DNA of 64,000 bases from Chloroflexota bacterium (GTDB lineage Bacteria; Chloroflexota; Anaerolineae; UBA2200), in NCBI GenBank assembly GCA_030607875.1, contig JAUWJD010000001.1, forward strand, positions 62,001-126,000, in the 5' to 3' direction. The position numbers and the translations under genes were made by a program. Positions 43,562-53,421 of this stretch are shown here, one piece after another. Each line of letters begins with the position of its first letter. Position 1 is the first letter of the stretch. The notes beneath the pieces were generated by a model, which saw nothing but the letters and a program-made list of their open reading frames with translations, was not told where the DNA came from and ran no database searches.

Positions 43562-44995
43562 ATGGTTATCAAATTCGGAACAGATGGCTGGCGCGCGGTC
43601 ATCAGCGACGAGTTCACCTTCGCCAATCTGCGCCACGTGGCAAAAGCCATCGCCGACTATGTGCTCGAGGCCAAAGGGGACTCGACAGCGCCGATTGTAG
43701 TTGGCTTCGATACCCGATTTCTCTCCGACCGCTATGCACTGGAGGTTTCCCGATGCCTGGCTGACGAAGGACTGGCGGTCTACCTGAGCAAATCCGATTG
43801 CCCCACCCCCGCTGTAGCTTACGCCATCCGGCACCTGGGTGCGCGAGGGGGCATCGTGATCACTGCCAGCCACAACCCGCCACGCTACAACGGCATCAAA
43901 TTCAAGGGATACCATGGTGGCCCAGCCATGCCGGAGGAGACACGTCGGATAGAGGAGATTCTCGAACGAAACCTATCCCGTGGCTCGGCTCCTTCAGCGA
44001 ATGGCAGGCCCCTCGCTGACCTTGAACACGACTATGCGAGTATCACCCGCTTCGATCCAATGCCAGCCTACCTGGCCCATGTGCGCACACTCGTTGACAT
44101 CCAAGCTATCTGCACGTCAGGACTGCGCGTAGCCGTCGATCCGATGTATGGAGCAGGACGGGGCTATATCGCAGCATTGCTACGAGAAGCTGGGTGTGAG
44201 ATCACAGAACTGCACGGGGAGATGAATCCCGGCTTTGCTGGCATCCATCCAGAACCCATCGAGCGAAATCTCGGCGACCTGATTGCGACAATGCACAGCG
44301 GGCACTACGATATCGGATTGGCCACAGATGGCGACGCCGATCGCATCGGGGCCGTAGACGCCAAAGGCAACTTTGTCGACCCGCATCGCATCTTCTCCCT
44401 GATCCTACGCCACTTGATCGAAGAGCGGGGAGGGAGAGGAGCGGTAGTCAAGACCGTCTCGACCACGCAGTTGCTGAACAAGCTGGCGCAGTTCTACAGC
44501 TTACCCTTGTATGAGACCCCGGTCGGATTCAACCACATCTGTGCCTGGATACTGAAAGAAGACGTGCTAATGGGAGGTGAGGAGAGCGGAGGCATGACGA
44601 TCAAGGGCCACGTGCCCGATGGCGACGGGCTCTTGATGGGCTTGCTGCTGCTCGAACTGGTTGCATACCAGCGCAAACCGCTGGACCAAATCATTCGTGA
44701 GCTGATGCAAGAATTCGGTGAATTCTACTACGGACGCAATGACGTACATACCCAAGCCTTCGACAAAAGGGAATTGACGCAGAAACTGACCAGAGAGGCA
44801 CCTCAGAAGATACTGCAACATCAGGTGACGCAAGTCAATAACAGCGACGGCGTGAAATACCTCCTAGATGACAATAGCTGGCTTCTAATCCGGCCTTCTG
44901 GCACTGAGCCAGTATTGCGTATCTACGCCGAGGCACGAAATCGCCAGGAGGTGCAGCAATTGCTCGCGGTTGGTGCGCGTCTGGCACACGTATGA
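43562..44995 (+). CDS. Phosphoglucomutase/phosphomannomutase-family enzyme
   Basis: 477 residues, four-domain alpha-D-phosphohexomutase. The phosphoserine loop is TASHNPPRYNG (about 100), the metal loop DGDADRIG (about 256), the sugar loop GGEESGGM (about 338) and the phosphate site RPSGTEPVLRIY (about 443). It isomerises hexose 1- and 6-phosphates and could feed nucleotide-sugar synthesis for the nearby transferases. The exact sugar (glucose, mannose or glucosamine) cannot be fixed. CCAGGAGAT precedes the ATG. Confidence 0.93.
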   Translation: MVIKFGTDGWRAVISDEFTFANLRHVAKAIADYVLEAKGDSTAPIVVGFDTRFLSDRYALEVSRCLADEGLAVYLSKSDCPTPAVAYAIRHLGARGGIVITASHNPPRYNGIKFKGYHGGPAMPEETRRIEEILERNLSRGSAPSANGRPLADLEHDYASITRFDPMPAYLAHVRTLVDIQAICTSGLRVAVDPMYGAGRGYIAALLREAGCEITELHGEMNPGFAGIHPEPIERNLGDLIATMHSGHYDIGLATDGDADRIGAVDAKGNFVDPHRIFSLILRHLIEERGGRGAVVKTVSTTQLLNKLAQFYSLPLYETPVGFNHICAWILKEDVLMGGEESGGMTIKGHVPDGDGLLMGLLLLELVAYQRKPLDQIIRELMQEFGEFYYGRNDVHTQAFDKRELTQKLTREAPQKILQHQVTQVNNSDGVKYLLDDNSWLLIRPSGTEPVLRIYAEARNRQEVQQLLAVGARLAHV

Positions 44996-45086
44996 ATGAC
45001 GAATGGCCAATGACAAAAAAACATGATTGGGATTCCGACGTTGGGGTTTCCTTCTCACCAACTGTGCTGCAGTGAGGAAGTGTAGT

Positions 45087-48000
45087 ATGTCAGCATTCAC
45101 TCACCTCCACGTGCACACGGAGTATTCTCTCCTCGACGGCATGTGCAAGGTCGACGAGCTCTGTTCGCGCGCCAAAGAACTTGGCATGGGAGCAATGGCC
45201 ATCACTGACCATGGCACCATGTACGGCGTCATCAAATTCTACCAGGCAGCGAAAAAGCATGGCATCAAGCCGATCATTGGTTGCGAGGTATACATTGCTC
45301 CAGAAGGCAGGTTCAAGCGCACCCCGCGAAGGCGGGCCTCACCGTTCCACTTGGTCCTTCTGGCCAGGGACAAGACAGGCTACCAAAACCTCATTCGTTT
45401 GACCACAAAGGCCCATCTAGAAGGCTTCTACTACAAACCTCGTGTGGACAAGGAGCTTCTGCGTGAGCACAGTGCAGGCCTAACAGCCATGAGTGCCTGC
45501 GGTTCGGGAGAGATTCCACGCCTGATCCAGGCACAACAAATGGAAGCGGCGCGAGATGCCGTGCGCTGGTATCAGGACACCTTTGGACCACAGCACTTTT
45601 ACCTGGAACTGCAGCGGCACGTTGCTCAGCCTGAACTGGAAGAGATCAACCAGGCTCTGGTAGCGCTCGGTCGCGAACTCGACATTGGCGTTGTCGCCAC
45701 CAACGACGTTCACTACGTATATCGAGAAGATGCAGCGGCTCATGAGGTTCTTCTCTGCATCCAAACTGGCACCACGATGGATGATCCCCAACGTATGCGT
45801 ATGGGCGGCGATGACTTTTACCTCAAGAGCGAGCAGGAAATGGCTGCCCTGTTCGCCGATCTCCCTGAAGCCTTGAGAAACACAGAGCGCGTGGCAGCAG
45901 ATTGCTCGATCGAGCTTGGGAATGAAGGATTTCATTTACCAGCTTTTGAGGTCCCCCAGGGCTTTGGCGCACAGACCTACTTGGCTCACCTCTGCGAAGA
46001 GGGAATAAAAAGACGCTACTCGCTCGTCACCCCGGAGCTACGGAATCGCCTTAACCATGAGCTCCAGATCATCCACAAGATGGGCTTTGACGTCTACTTC
46101 CTCATCGTTTGGGATCTTGTGCGCTACGCCCAGAGCCAGGACATTTGGTGGAATGTGCGTGGCTCGGCGGCCGGCAGCATTGTCGCCTACTCGCTGGGCC
46201 TCACAAATCTGGAGCCAGTCAGTCACGGCCTGATCTTTGAGCGGTTCCTCAACCCTGGCCGGATCACCATGCCCGACATCGACCTGGACTTTCCAGATGA
46301 CCGCCGTGATGAGATGATCGAGTATGTGAATCGCAAATATGGCAGTGACAGAGTGGCCCAGATTGCCACCTTTGGCACGCTGGCAGCCCGCGCATCCATC
46401 CGTGACGTCGGGCGCGCTCTCGACCTCCCGCCTGGAGAGGTAGGCCGGCTGGCCAAATTGGTGCCCTTTGGCGTCAAAGTGACACTACAGAAAGCACTGG
46501 ATTCATCCCAGGAATTGCGGTCGATGTATGAGCAGGACGACTATATCCGCGATCTGATCGACAAGGCCCAGCGGCTTGAAGGAGTTTCGCGCCACATCTC
46601 CACGCATGCTGCGGGTGTCGTCATCGCCGACAAGCCCTTGATCGAATACGTGCCCGTCCAGCGCGTGCCCAAAGGCAAAGATCTCATCACACAGTACCCC
46701 ATGGACGTTCTGGAAGATATTGGTCTGCTGAAGATCGACTTCCTCGGCCTATCTACATTGACCATTATGCGGCACGCTGTGGATCTGATCAACGCCCGTC
46801 ACGGCACTGCATTTCGCCTGGACAACATTCCAATCGACGCCCCAAGCATCTACGAGTTGCTTTCCAGCGGGGACGTCACCGGCCTGTTTCAGGTCGAAGG
46901 CGCAGGAATGCGTCGCGTGTTGCAGGAACTGCAGCCCTCGAGTTTTGAGGACGTGGTGGCGGTGCTGTCGCTTTACCGTCCGGGGCCCATGCAGTTCATC
47001 GATGCTTTTGTCGCCCGCAAACACGGCCAAGAGAAGGTTGAGTACATCGATCCCAGCCTGGAACCCATACTGCACGAGACGCACGGCATCATTGTCTATC
47101 AGGAGCAGATCATCCGCATAGCCACTGACATAGCTGGCTACAGCAGCGCTGAGGCAGACCTCATGCGCCGGGCTGTGGGCAAAAAGAAAGAGAAAGAACT
47201 CAAGAAGCAGCGGGACAAGTTTGTTCATGGGGCCATAGAACGTGGTATGCCCAAGAGTAAGGCCGAGGAGATTTTTTCGGCCATCGAGTACTTTGCCCAC
47301 TATGGCTTTAACAAGGCCCACTCTGCAGCTTATGCTGTGATCACCTGTCAGACAGCGTATCTGAAGGCACACTACCCCGTTGAATACATGGCAGCCCTGC
47401 TTTCAGTGGAGCGCAACAACTCTGACAAGGTCAATGCCTTTGTTGCCGAATGCCGTCGTCTGGGTATTCAGACCCTACCCCCGGATGTGAATCACAGCGA
47501 GATCGAGTTTGCTCTTGAGGATCTGCCAGAGACGGAGGATGGCCGTACCCAGGCAAGTACTGTGGCGATCCGCTTCGGTTTGGGAGCTATCAAAAACGTC
47601 GGCGAAAGTGCGCTGCAACCCATACTGCAGGCTCGCGCGGAAGGCGGTCCCTTTGCCGGGACAGCAGACTTTTGCCGGCGGGTGGATCTGCGAGCGGTGA
47701 ACAAACGTGCCTTGGAATGCCTGATAAAGGTGGGGGTTCTGGATAGCCTCGCTGACAGGCCCAGGCTACTGGCGATCATTGACCGTATGCTAGGTCTGAG
47801 CCAGTTGCACCATCAAGCCAGAGCCGTTGGGCAGTTGACATTTGACGTCTTCCATTCTGATCCGTCGGATGACTCCGACCTGATGTCTGACCAAACCTTT
47901 GGTCCGCCCGTGTCGCAAAAGGAGATGCTTGCCTGGGAGAAAGAGCTGTTGGGGGTCTATGTATCGGAACACCCACTGCAACGCTTGATGCGGGATGCTT

Positions 48001-48578
48001 CAGGAACGTACACACCACTCGATCAGATTGACGATTCGCTCAAAGGACGAAATGTGACCATCGCCGGAAGCGTAACCAGAGCGCATCTGATAGTGACACG
48101 CAAGGGCGACGATATGGCCTTCGTTGAACTGGAAGACCTGGGCGGCAGCATCGACGTCGTCATCTTCCCCCAGACCTACGAGAAGTACAAGGAATTCCTG
48201 ACGAAAGACCGATTGCTGGTGATCCGGGGCAAGGTGGATGTACGCGATGGCAAAGTGCAAGTCATTGGCGAATCGGTACAGGACTATGCACTGGCTGATG
48301 TTGGAGAGAGCAATCCGCCCGTCCGTGTACGTCTTCTAGAGATCAATCTCCACTGTAGTGGCCGCCATGACAACAACGTGCGCCTTCTAAGACAGGCTTA
48401 CGCACTCCTCCAGCAACACCCAGGATCGGATCGCTTCTGCTTCAACATCATCAACGAGCAAGGGCGGGTACAACTCGACTTTCCCAACGCAACCACGCAC
48501 TTTGAGTCCGAGTTGGAAAGCATGCTCAAAGGATTGCTGGGAGAAAACGCTATCCAAGTACGCTGGATCGAAGCATGA
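45087..48578 (+). CDS. dnaE: DNA polymerase III alpha subunit
   Basis: 1163 residues from ATG 45087; the frame extends 20 codons further upstream but GAGGAAG supports this start. PHP domain at the N-terminus with HLHVHTEYSLLDG, TDHGTMYG, GCEVYIA and ATNDVHY, so the metal ligands look intact. The palm has the catalytic PDIDLDFPDDRR (about 395-406) and LLKIDFLGL (about 548). Then come the fingers, tandem HhH and an OB-fold (GRNVTIAGSVTRAHLI). It is the replicative polymerase catalytic subunit. The stop overlaps the next gene as ATGA. Confidence 0.96.
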   Translation: MSAFTHLHVHTEYSLLDGMCKVDELCSRAKELGMGAMAITDHGTMYGVIKFYQAAKKHGIKPIIGCEVYIAPEGRFKRTPRRRASPFHLVLLARDKTGYQNLIRLTTKAHLEGFYYKPRVDKELLREHSAGLTAMSACGSGEIPRLIQAQQMEAARDAVRWYQDTFGPQHFYLELQRHVAQPELEEINQALVALGRELDIGVVATNDVHYVYREDAAAHEVLLCIQTGTTMDDPQRMRMGGDDFYLKSEQEMAALFADLPEALRNTERVAADCSIELGNEGFHLPAFEVPQGFGAQTYLAHLCEEGIKRRYSLVTPELRNRLNHELQIIHKMGFDVYFLIVWDLVRYAQSQDIWWNVRGSAAGSIVAYSLGLTNLEPVSHGLIFERFLNPGRITMPDIDLDFPDDRRDEMIEYVNRKYGSDRVAQIATFGTLAARASIRDVGRALDLPPGEVGRLAKLVPFGVKVTLQKALDSSQELRSMYEQDDYIRDLIDKAQRLEGVSRHISTHAAGVVIADKPLIEYVPVQRVPKGKDLITQYPMDVLEDIGLLKIDFLGLSTLTIMRHAVDLINARHGTAFRLDNIPIDAPSIYELLSSGDVTGLFQVEGAGMRRVLQELQPSSFEDVVAVLSLYRPGPMQFIDAFVARKHGQEKVEYIDPSLEPILHETHGIIVYQEQIIRIATDIAGYSSAEADLMRRAVGKKKEKELKKQRDKFVHGAIERGMPKSKAEEIFSAIEYFAHYGFNKAHSAAYAVITCQTAYLKAHYPVEYMAALLSVERNNSDKVNAFVAECRRLGIQTLPPDVNHSEIEFALEDLPETEDGRTQASTVAIRFGLGAIKNVGESALQPILQARAEGGPFAGTADFCRRVDLRAVNKRALECLIKVGVLDSLADRPRLLAIIDRMLGLSQLHHQARAVGQLTFDVFHSDPSDDSDLMSDQTFGPPVSQKEMLAWEKELLGVYVSEHPLQRLMRDASGTYTPLDQIDDSLKGRNVTIAGSVTRAHLIVTRKGDDMAFVELEDLGGSIDVVIFPQTYEKYKEFLTKDRLLVIRGKVDVRDGKVQVIGESVQDYALADVGESNPPVRVRLLEINLHCSGRHDNNVRLLRQAYALLQQHPGSDRFCFNIINEQGRVQLDFPNATTHFESELESMLKGLLGENAIQVRWIEA

Positions 48579-51500
48579 GCGATAGACAGACATCACGCAA
48601 CATATCGCCCCGGCCTGGAAGTCATCTTTCTCACCAGCCGACGCAGGACAAGTGGCACTTTAGCCGGGGACGGAGGGAGCCTGCGTCTATCGGCCTTGGC
48701 AGAATCATAGCCATACTGCTCCTGATTGCCATCGCTGCCACAGCTATTCTGGCAGCCTCGCAGCTCGTGCCACGGACGCAGACTCAGAGTGCAATCAACT
48801 GGAAACAGACTGGAGGACCAAGCGGCGGCAGAGTAAACATCCTCCAGATAGATCCCAAAAATCCCAGTATTGTCTATGCCGGCACTGGCAGTGGCATCTG
48901 TGCCAGTCGAGATGGCGGAGAAACGTGGCAGAGTAAGTGGGAAGGACAACAGGTCACGGCCCTGGCTATTGACCCCGTCGATACATACATCCTGTACGCG
49001 GGCACCTATGCCGGCGTATACCGCAGTACCGACAGTGGTACAACTTGGTCACAGGCCAACGTAGGTCTGACACGCAGGATGGTCTTCTCGCTTGCTGTAG
49101 ATCCCGTGAATACCTCAAACATCTATGCTGGCACAGACAACCAGGTGTTCAAGAGCACAGACGGGTGCAGCACATGGAACAGGAGCAGCGCAGGGCTGTC
49201 CGCCAAGACCATCTGGTCACTGGCCGTGGATCGCGTCACACCAACTGTCGTGTACGCGGGCACCGAGAGTGGCGTATTCAAGAGCACCAACGGCGGGCAG
49301 CAATGGCAAAGTGCCAACGACGGCATACCAGAGGAGGAGCGCGTTCAGGCACTGGCAATTGATCCCCAGCTTTCCAGTGTCCTCTACGCCGCCACAGACA
49401 GCGGCGTTTATCGTAGCACGGATGCTGCCGCGACCTGGCAGCCGGTCACCGAGGAAATCGGCGACAACACCGTTAACGCGCTGGCAATCGATCCCAACAA
49501 TACGAGCACCCTCTATGCAGCAGTTGGCACCCAGGGTGTATGGCAAAGCACCGACAATGGCGACAATTGGAAACCCATCACTCGCGACCTCAATGAACTG
49601 GTGTTTACGCTGGCCATCAACCCGGTCAATTCCAGGGTGATCTACGCCGGCACTGGGCGAGGCATCTACTACAGCAGCACAGCAAGCCAAGGCTGGCAGC
49701 CTAGAAACGAGGGGCTGATCGGCACAAATGTCCTGTTGCTGGCCACAGCCCCACAGAGCCCAGGACAAGCATACGCATCGACAGGGCTGAATGTTTACAG
49801 AACGACAGACTCCGGAGAGAATTGGTTGCCCGTCAATTGGGGGCTTGTCCGTCCGAATATCCTGGCTTTGGCAGTAGACCCACTATCCGCCGACATTGTC
49901 TACGCGGGCACATGGTATAGCGAAGTCTATCGCAGCAATAATGGCGGCCAGAGCTGGCACTTGGTGAATGGAGGTCTGGCCCGTGACGCGCCCATCAACG
50001 CACTGCTGGTGCAGCACACAACAGAGACCCAGGACAAGCGAACACCCGGGGCGCTCTATGCCGGAACCAATGGAGCAGGTATCTTTGTCAGCACCGATGG
50101 CGGCATTGAATGGACGGCGGTCAGCAACGGCCTCGATGACCTACATGTTCAGGTTCTGGCTCTTGCTCCCACCGCAGAAGGCACCCTGTATGCTGGGACA
50201 AACACAGGCATCTACCGCCTGGACCTTGCTGGCGGCTCTGCGCACGCTGACTCGCTCTGGCAACCAGCACAGCACGGGTTACCGCAGGATGAGGTGCGCA
50301 GTATCGTCGTGGATCAGCGTTCCCCGAGTGTCATCTATGCAACTACTGTCACGGGCATAGGCGAGATCTTCTGCTCAACGGATGGCGGCAACAGTTGGAC
50401 AGCGCTGGGCAAAGGTTCTCTGCCTACCAACATCAAGATTCAGGCCCTGGCCCTCCAGTCACCTCGAGGAAAGCAGAGCATCCTGTACGCTGGTACCGAT
50501 GGTGGCATATTCCGTAGTACGGATGAAGGACTGAACTGGCGCGCCATCAACGATGGCTTTCCGACTCGTGCCAATGTATTGGCCCTGCTGGTTGATGACA
50601 GTTCGCGCCTGTACGCCAGTATCCAGAACAGTGGAGTTTACACAAGCATCGACAGAGGCACCAGCTCAATCCTCTGGCCTTTGATTGTGGCCGTGAGCCT
50701 CGGTGTGCCCCTTCTGGCAGTAACTATACTCGTCGGACAATGGATACTCCAATCTTCTGAACAGGTTCAAGACCAGATCCTGGAGCGCAATTGGCCTCTG
50801 TGGAAAGAGCAGATCCGGAATATCCTGCAAAACCGGAACCAAGTTGGGCTAGATGCATTGCCCAATGTGCCGAGAAAACTCAGACTCCGCACCTTGCGGC
50901 AATACATACAGGAGCTCGGAGATGAAAACCTTGTCCTTCGAGCCAATCCACCTGTGCTGCAGCCAGCCAACTCTTTGCAGGTCTGGGATTTCATACGCAA
51001 TTGGAATGCCGCGCAGCAAAGACTGACAAATGCGGCTGCATTCGAGCCTGTCGTTTCACACATTGCCGAGCAACTATGCCAGTTGCTTGGCTTCAGCCTC
51101 CTGGACAGTCGATCCTACAAGAATCTTCACAGCTACGTGATCAAAGCCCCTGCCCTGCGCTTGAGAATGCCCCCGATGTTCCCGATTGTCTTCCTGCAAA
51201 ATCCCGGCTTTGCAGAGCAAGATATGAGTGACCTTTACGATCTGATGGGCATTATCAACGTGCCCAGCTACCTTGCCTTGCTCGTCATACCAGACGACAA
51301 AGCATCAACTGAGCGGCAGCGCAGGCCCCTGAAGACACGCTTCAAAAGGCTGAAACGCGGCATAGCTCATGACTTTATCCTCATGGGTTTTGACGATTTG
51401 TATCGCATCTTTGTGGCGAAGGATGCGGAGAGAAGATTCATACAGTTGCTGTTGGAACAGGTAGACTTGACAGTTGTGTCACCCTACGTCACATCAGGAC

Positions 51501-52582
51501 CTGTGCCGGAGGACATGTTCTTCGGTCGAGACTACGAATTAAAAACGATCACTCGCACCATCAAGGACAAGAACTTTGCGATTGTGGGCGGACGGAAGAT
51601 CGGCAAGACCTCCATTCTGACCAAACTCTACCGCTTGTTCACAGGCTCACCAGATTACTATGCGCTGTATCTGGACTGCCAGGCGGTGCAAAACTATGAC
51701 GACTTTTGCGAAGCTACGCAGACGATGTGGAAACTTGAATGGTCCGAACACCGCCCAGAGAGATTTGGACAACTTGTTGATCACTTGAGACAGGAACGAG
51801 AAGACCAACTCATCGTGATCCTGCTAGATGAGGTGGATGCGCTTTTCCAGCACGATGCTATGAATCAGGAACACCTCCTTAAGGCATTCCGTGCGGTTGC
51901 TCAGGAAGGCTGCTGCCGCTTCATTTTCTGCGGCGGACGGATCCTCGCTGCACATCTTCACGATTCTGAGTCTGCACTCTTCAATTTCTGCCATATCATT
52001 CGACTAGGCTACCTGAATCCGCGGGACACAGGCCGGATCGTCCTAGAACCCATACAGGAAATGGGCATCGGCTTTGAGGATGCTGGCCAGCTGATGCAAA
52101 AGATCGTAGACTTGTCAGCCTGCCACCCCAATCTGGTGCAGTACATTTGTCAGCAATTGATCGAAAAGCTCAACGCACGAGGAGATCGCTTCATCACCTT
52201 AGCCGATCTGGACGCTATTGCCAGTTCAAGCCAGTTCAGTGAGTACTTCGTCCAAGTCATGTGGGGCAACGCCACCACATTGGAGCGTCTGATCACACTG
52301 CTCATGCTGGACAAGCCCAGCATTACCTCGGCTCAGATCGAGGTCGAGTTGAGAGCGCACGGTGTGGAGGTCCTGCCGTCAGTGATAGAGCAGGCATTGG
52401 ATGGTCTGGTACTTTGTTCTATTCTGAATAAGAAGGAACAAGAATACTACTTCGTAGCCCTGGCATTCCCATCGATTGTCACGGTTACGCAGGATGTTGA
52501 GGCACTACTGCAGAGAACGATACAGGACTTGCGCGGCGAAATGCCCAAGGCCATCCAACACGACCCGCGAGAAAGCGAATAG
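48575..52582 (+). CDS. Transmembrane BNR/sortilin-type propeller with cytoplasmic AAA ATPase
   Basis: 1335 residues. TM1 (about 42-65, RIIAILLLIAIAATAILAAS) leads into an extracellular region with fourteen repeats of the type YAGT-x-G-(V/I)-(Y/F)-x-S-x-D-G-G-x-x-W (about 80-690). TM2 (about 700-722, WPLIVAVSLGVPLLAVTILV) leads into the cytoplasm. An unrecognised domain (about 730-970) is followed by the ATPase lead-in VSPYVTSGPVPEDMFFGR, Walker A GGRKIGKTS (about 1005) and Walker B LIVILLDEVDALF (about 1080), then a winged-helix-like end. It looks like a receptor that passes an outside signal to a STAND-type switch. No effector domain was recognised. Translation is coupled to dnaE. Confidence 0.85.
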   Translation: MSDRQTSRNISPRPGSHLSHQPTQDKWHFSRGRREPASIGLGRIIAILLLIAIAATAILAASQLVPRTQTQSAINWKQTGGPSGGRVNILQIDPKNPSIVYAGTGSGICASRDGGETWQSKWEGQQVTALAIDPVDTYILYAGTYAGVYRSTDSGTTWSQANVGLTRRMVFSLAVDPVNTSNIYAGTDNQVFKSTDGCSTWNRSSAGLSAKTIWSLAVDRVTPTVVYAGTESGVFKSTNGGQQWQSANDGIPEEERVQALAIDPQLSSVLYAATDSGVYRSTDAAATWQPVTEEIGDNTVNALAIDPNNTSTLYAAVGTQGVWQSTDNGDNWKPITRDLNELVFTLAINPVNSRVIYAGTGRGIYYSSTASQGWQPRNEGLIGTNVLLLATAPQSPGQAYASTGLNVYRTTDSGENWLPVNWGLVRPNILALAVDPLSADIVYAGTWYSEVYRSNNGGQSWHLVNGGLARDAPINALLVQHTTETQDKRTPGALYAGTNGAGIFVSTDGGIEWTAVSNGLDDLHVQVLALAPTAEGTLYAGTNTGIYRLDLAGGSAHADSLWQPAQHGLPQDEVRSIVVDQRSPSVIYATTVTGIGEIFCSTDGGNSWTALGKGSLPTNIKIQALALQSPRGKQSILYAGTDGGIFRSTDEGLNWRAINDGFPTRANVLALLVDDSSRLYASIQNSGVYTSIDRGTSSILWPLIVAVSLGVPLLAVTILVGQWILQSSEQVQDQILERNWPLWKEQIRNILQNRNQVGLDALPNVPRKLRLRTLRQYIQELGDENLVLRANPPVLQPANSLQVWDFIRNWNAAQQRLTNAAAFEPVVSHIAEQLCQLLGFSLLDSRSYKNLHSYVIKAPALRLRMPPMFPIVFLQNPGFAEQDMSDLYDLMGIINVPSYLALLVIPDDKASTERQRRPLKTRFKRLKRGIAHDFILMGFDDLYRIFVAKDAERRFIQLLLEQVDLTVVSPYVTSGPVPEDMFFGRDYELKTITRTIKDKNFAIVGGRKIGKTSILTKLYRLFTGSPDYYALYLDCQAVQNYDDFCEATQTMWKLEWSEHRPERFGQLVDHLRQEREDQLIVILLDEVDALFQHDAMNQEHLLKAFRAVAQEGCCRFIFCGGRILAAHLHDSESALFNFCHIIRLGYLNPRDTGRIVLEPIQEMGIGFEDAGQLMQKIVDLSACHPNLVQYICQQLIEKLNARGDRFITLADLDAIASSSQFSEYFVQVMWGNATTLERLITLLMLDKPSITSAQIEVELRAHGVEVLPSVIEQALDGLVLCSILNKKEQEYYFVALAFPSIVTVTQDVEALLQRTIQDLRGEMPKAIQHDPRESE

Positions 52583-52631
52583 CAGTTGCAGATACATAAA
52601 GTTCTACAACTATGAGTAGGGAGAGAGGCAC

Positions 52632-53417
52632 ATGGAATACGAGAACATCCTGGTAACTCGTGAGGGGAATATCGCCATTGTCACCTTCAATCATCCGAAG
52701 GTGCTCAATGCACTTGACCATGCTACCATGACAGAGCTGTCTGCAGTCATCGCCGAACTGGATCAAGACAACAGCGTGCGCTGCATTATCCTTACGGGAG
52801 CCGGAGAGAAAGCTTTCGTAGCTGGAGCCGACATCAACGAATTACGTGCGATTGCCAGCGCCGCCGAAGGGGCAGATTTCGCCACCCGAGGCCAGAACAT
52901 CTTCTTCAAGATCGAGAACTTGAGCAAGCCCGTCATTGCCGCCATCAATGGCTACGCACTGGGTGGTGGCTGCGAACTAGCTATGGCTTGCGACATACGC
53001 ATAGCAGCAGATCACGCAAAACTGGGGCAGCCTGAGATCAATCTGGGCATCATTCCGGGCTACGGCGGCACGCAAAGGCTGCCCAGATTGGTAGGCAAAG
53101 GACGCGCCAAGTGGTTAATCCTCACCGGAGATATGATCTCTGCACAGGAAGCACTGCGCATCGGTCTGGTGGACTTTGTCGTTCCAACAGCCGAACTCAT
53201 GAATGCAGCCACAGAGCTGGCATGCAAGATTGCCAGCAAGGCGCCGCTCGCAGTCGCTTGGGCCAAGAGAAGCATCAACGTAGGTTCAGAGACCGATCTG
53301 GTTACGGCTTGTGCGTACGAAGCCTGCCAGTTCGGGTTGATTTGCGGGACCGAAGATCGGATCGAAGGAACTACTGCATTCTTGGAGAAGCGTCCTGCCC
53401 AGTTCAAAGGCAAGTGA
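52632..53417 (+). CDS. Enoyl-CoA hydratase (crotonase family)
   Basis: 261 residues. The oxyanion-hole motif is AGADINEL (about 66), the first catalytic Glu is in GGGCELAMACDIRIA (about 113) and the second in QPEINLGIIPGYGGTQRL (about 133). Both acid residues are present, so it should hydrate short-chain enoyl-CoA, as in fatty-acid or butyrate pathways. GGGAGAGAG precedes the ATG. The second crotonase follows after 4 bp. Confidence 0.93.
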   Translation: MEYENILVTREGNIAIVTFNHPKVLNALDHATMTELSAVIAELDQDNSVRCIILTGAGEKAFVAGADINELRAIASAAEGADFATRGQNIFFKIENLSKPVIAAINGYALGGGCELAMACDIRIAADHAKLGQPEINLGIIPGYGGTQRLPRLVGKGRAKWLILTGDMISAQEALRIGLVDFVVPTAELMNAATELACKIASKAPLAVAWAKRSINVGSETDLVTACAYEACQFGLICGTEDRIEGTTAFLEKRPAQFKGK

Positions 53418-53421
53418 CCCC

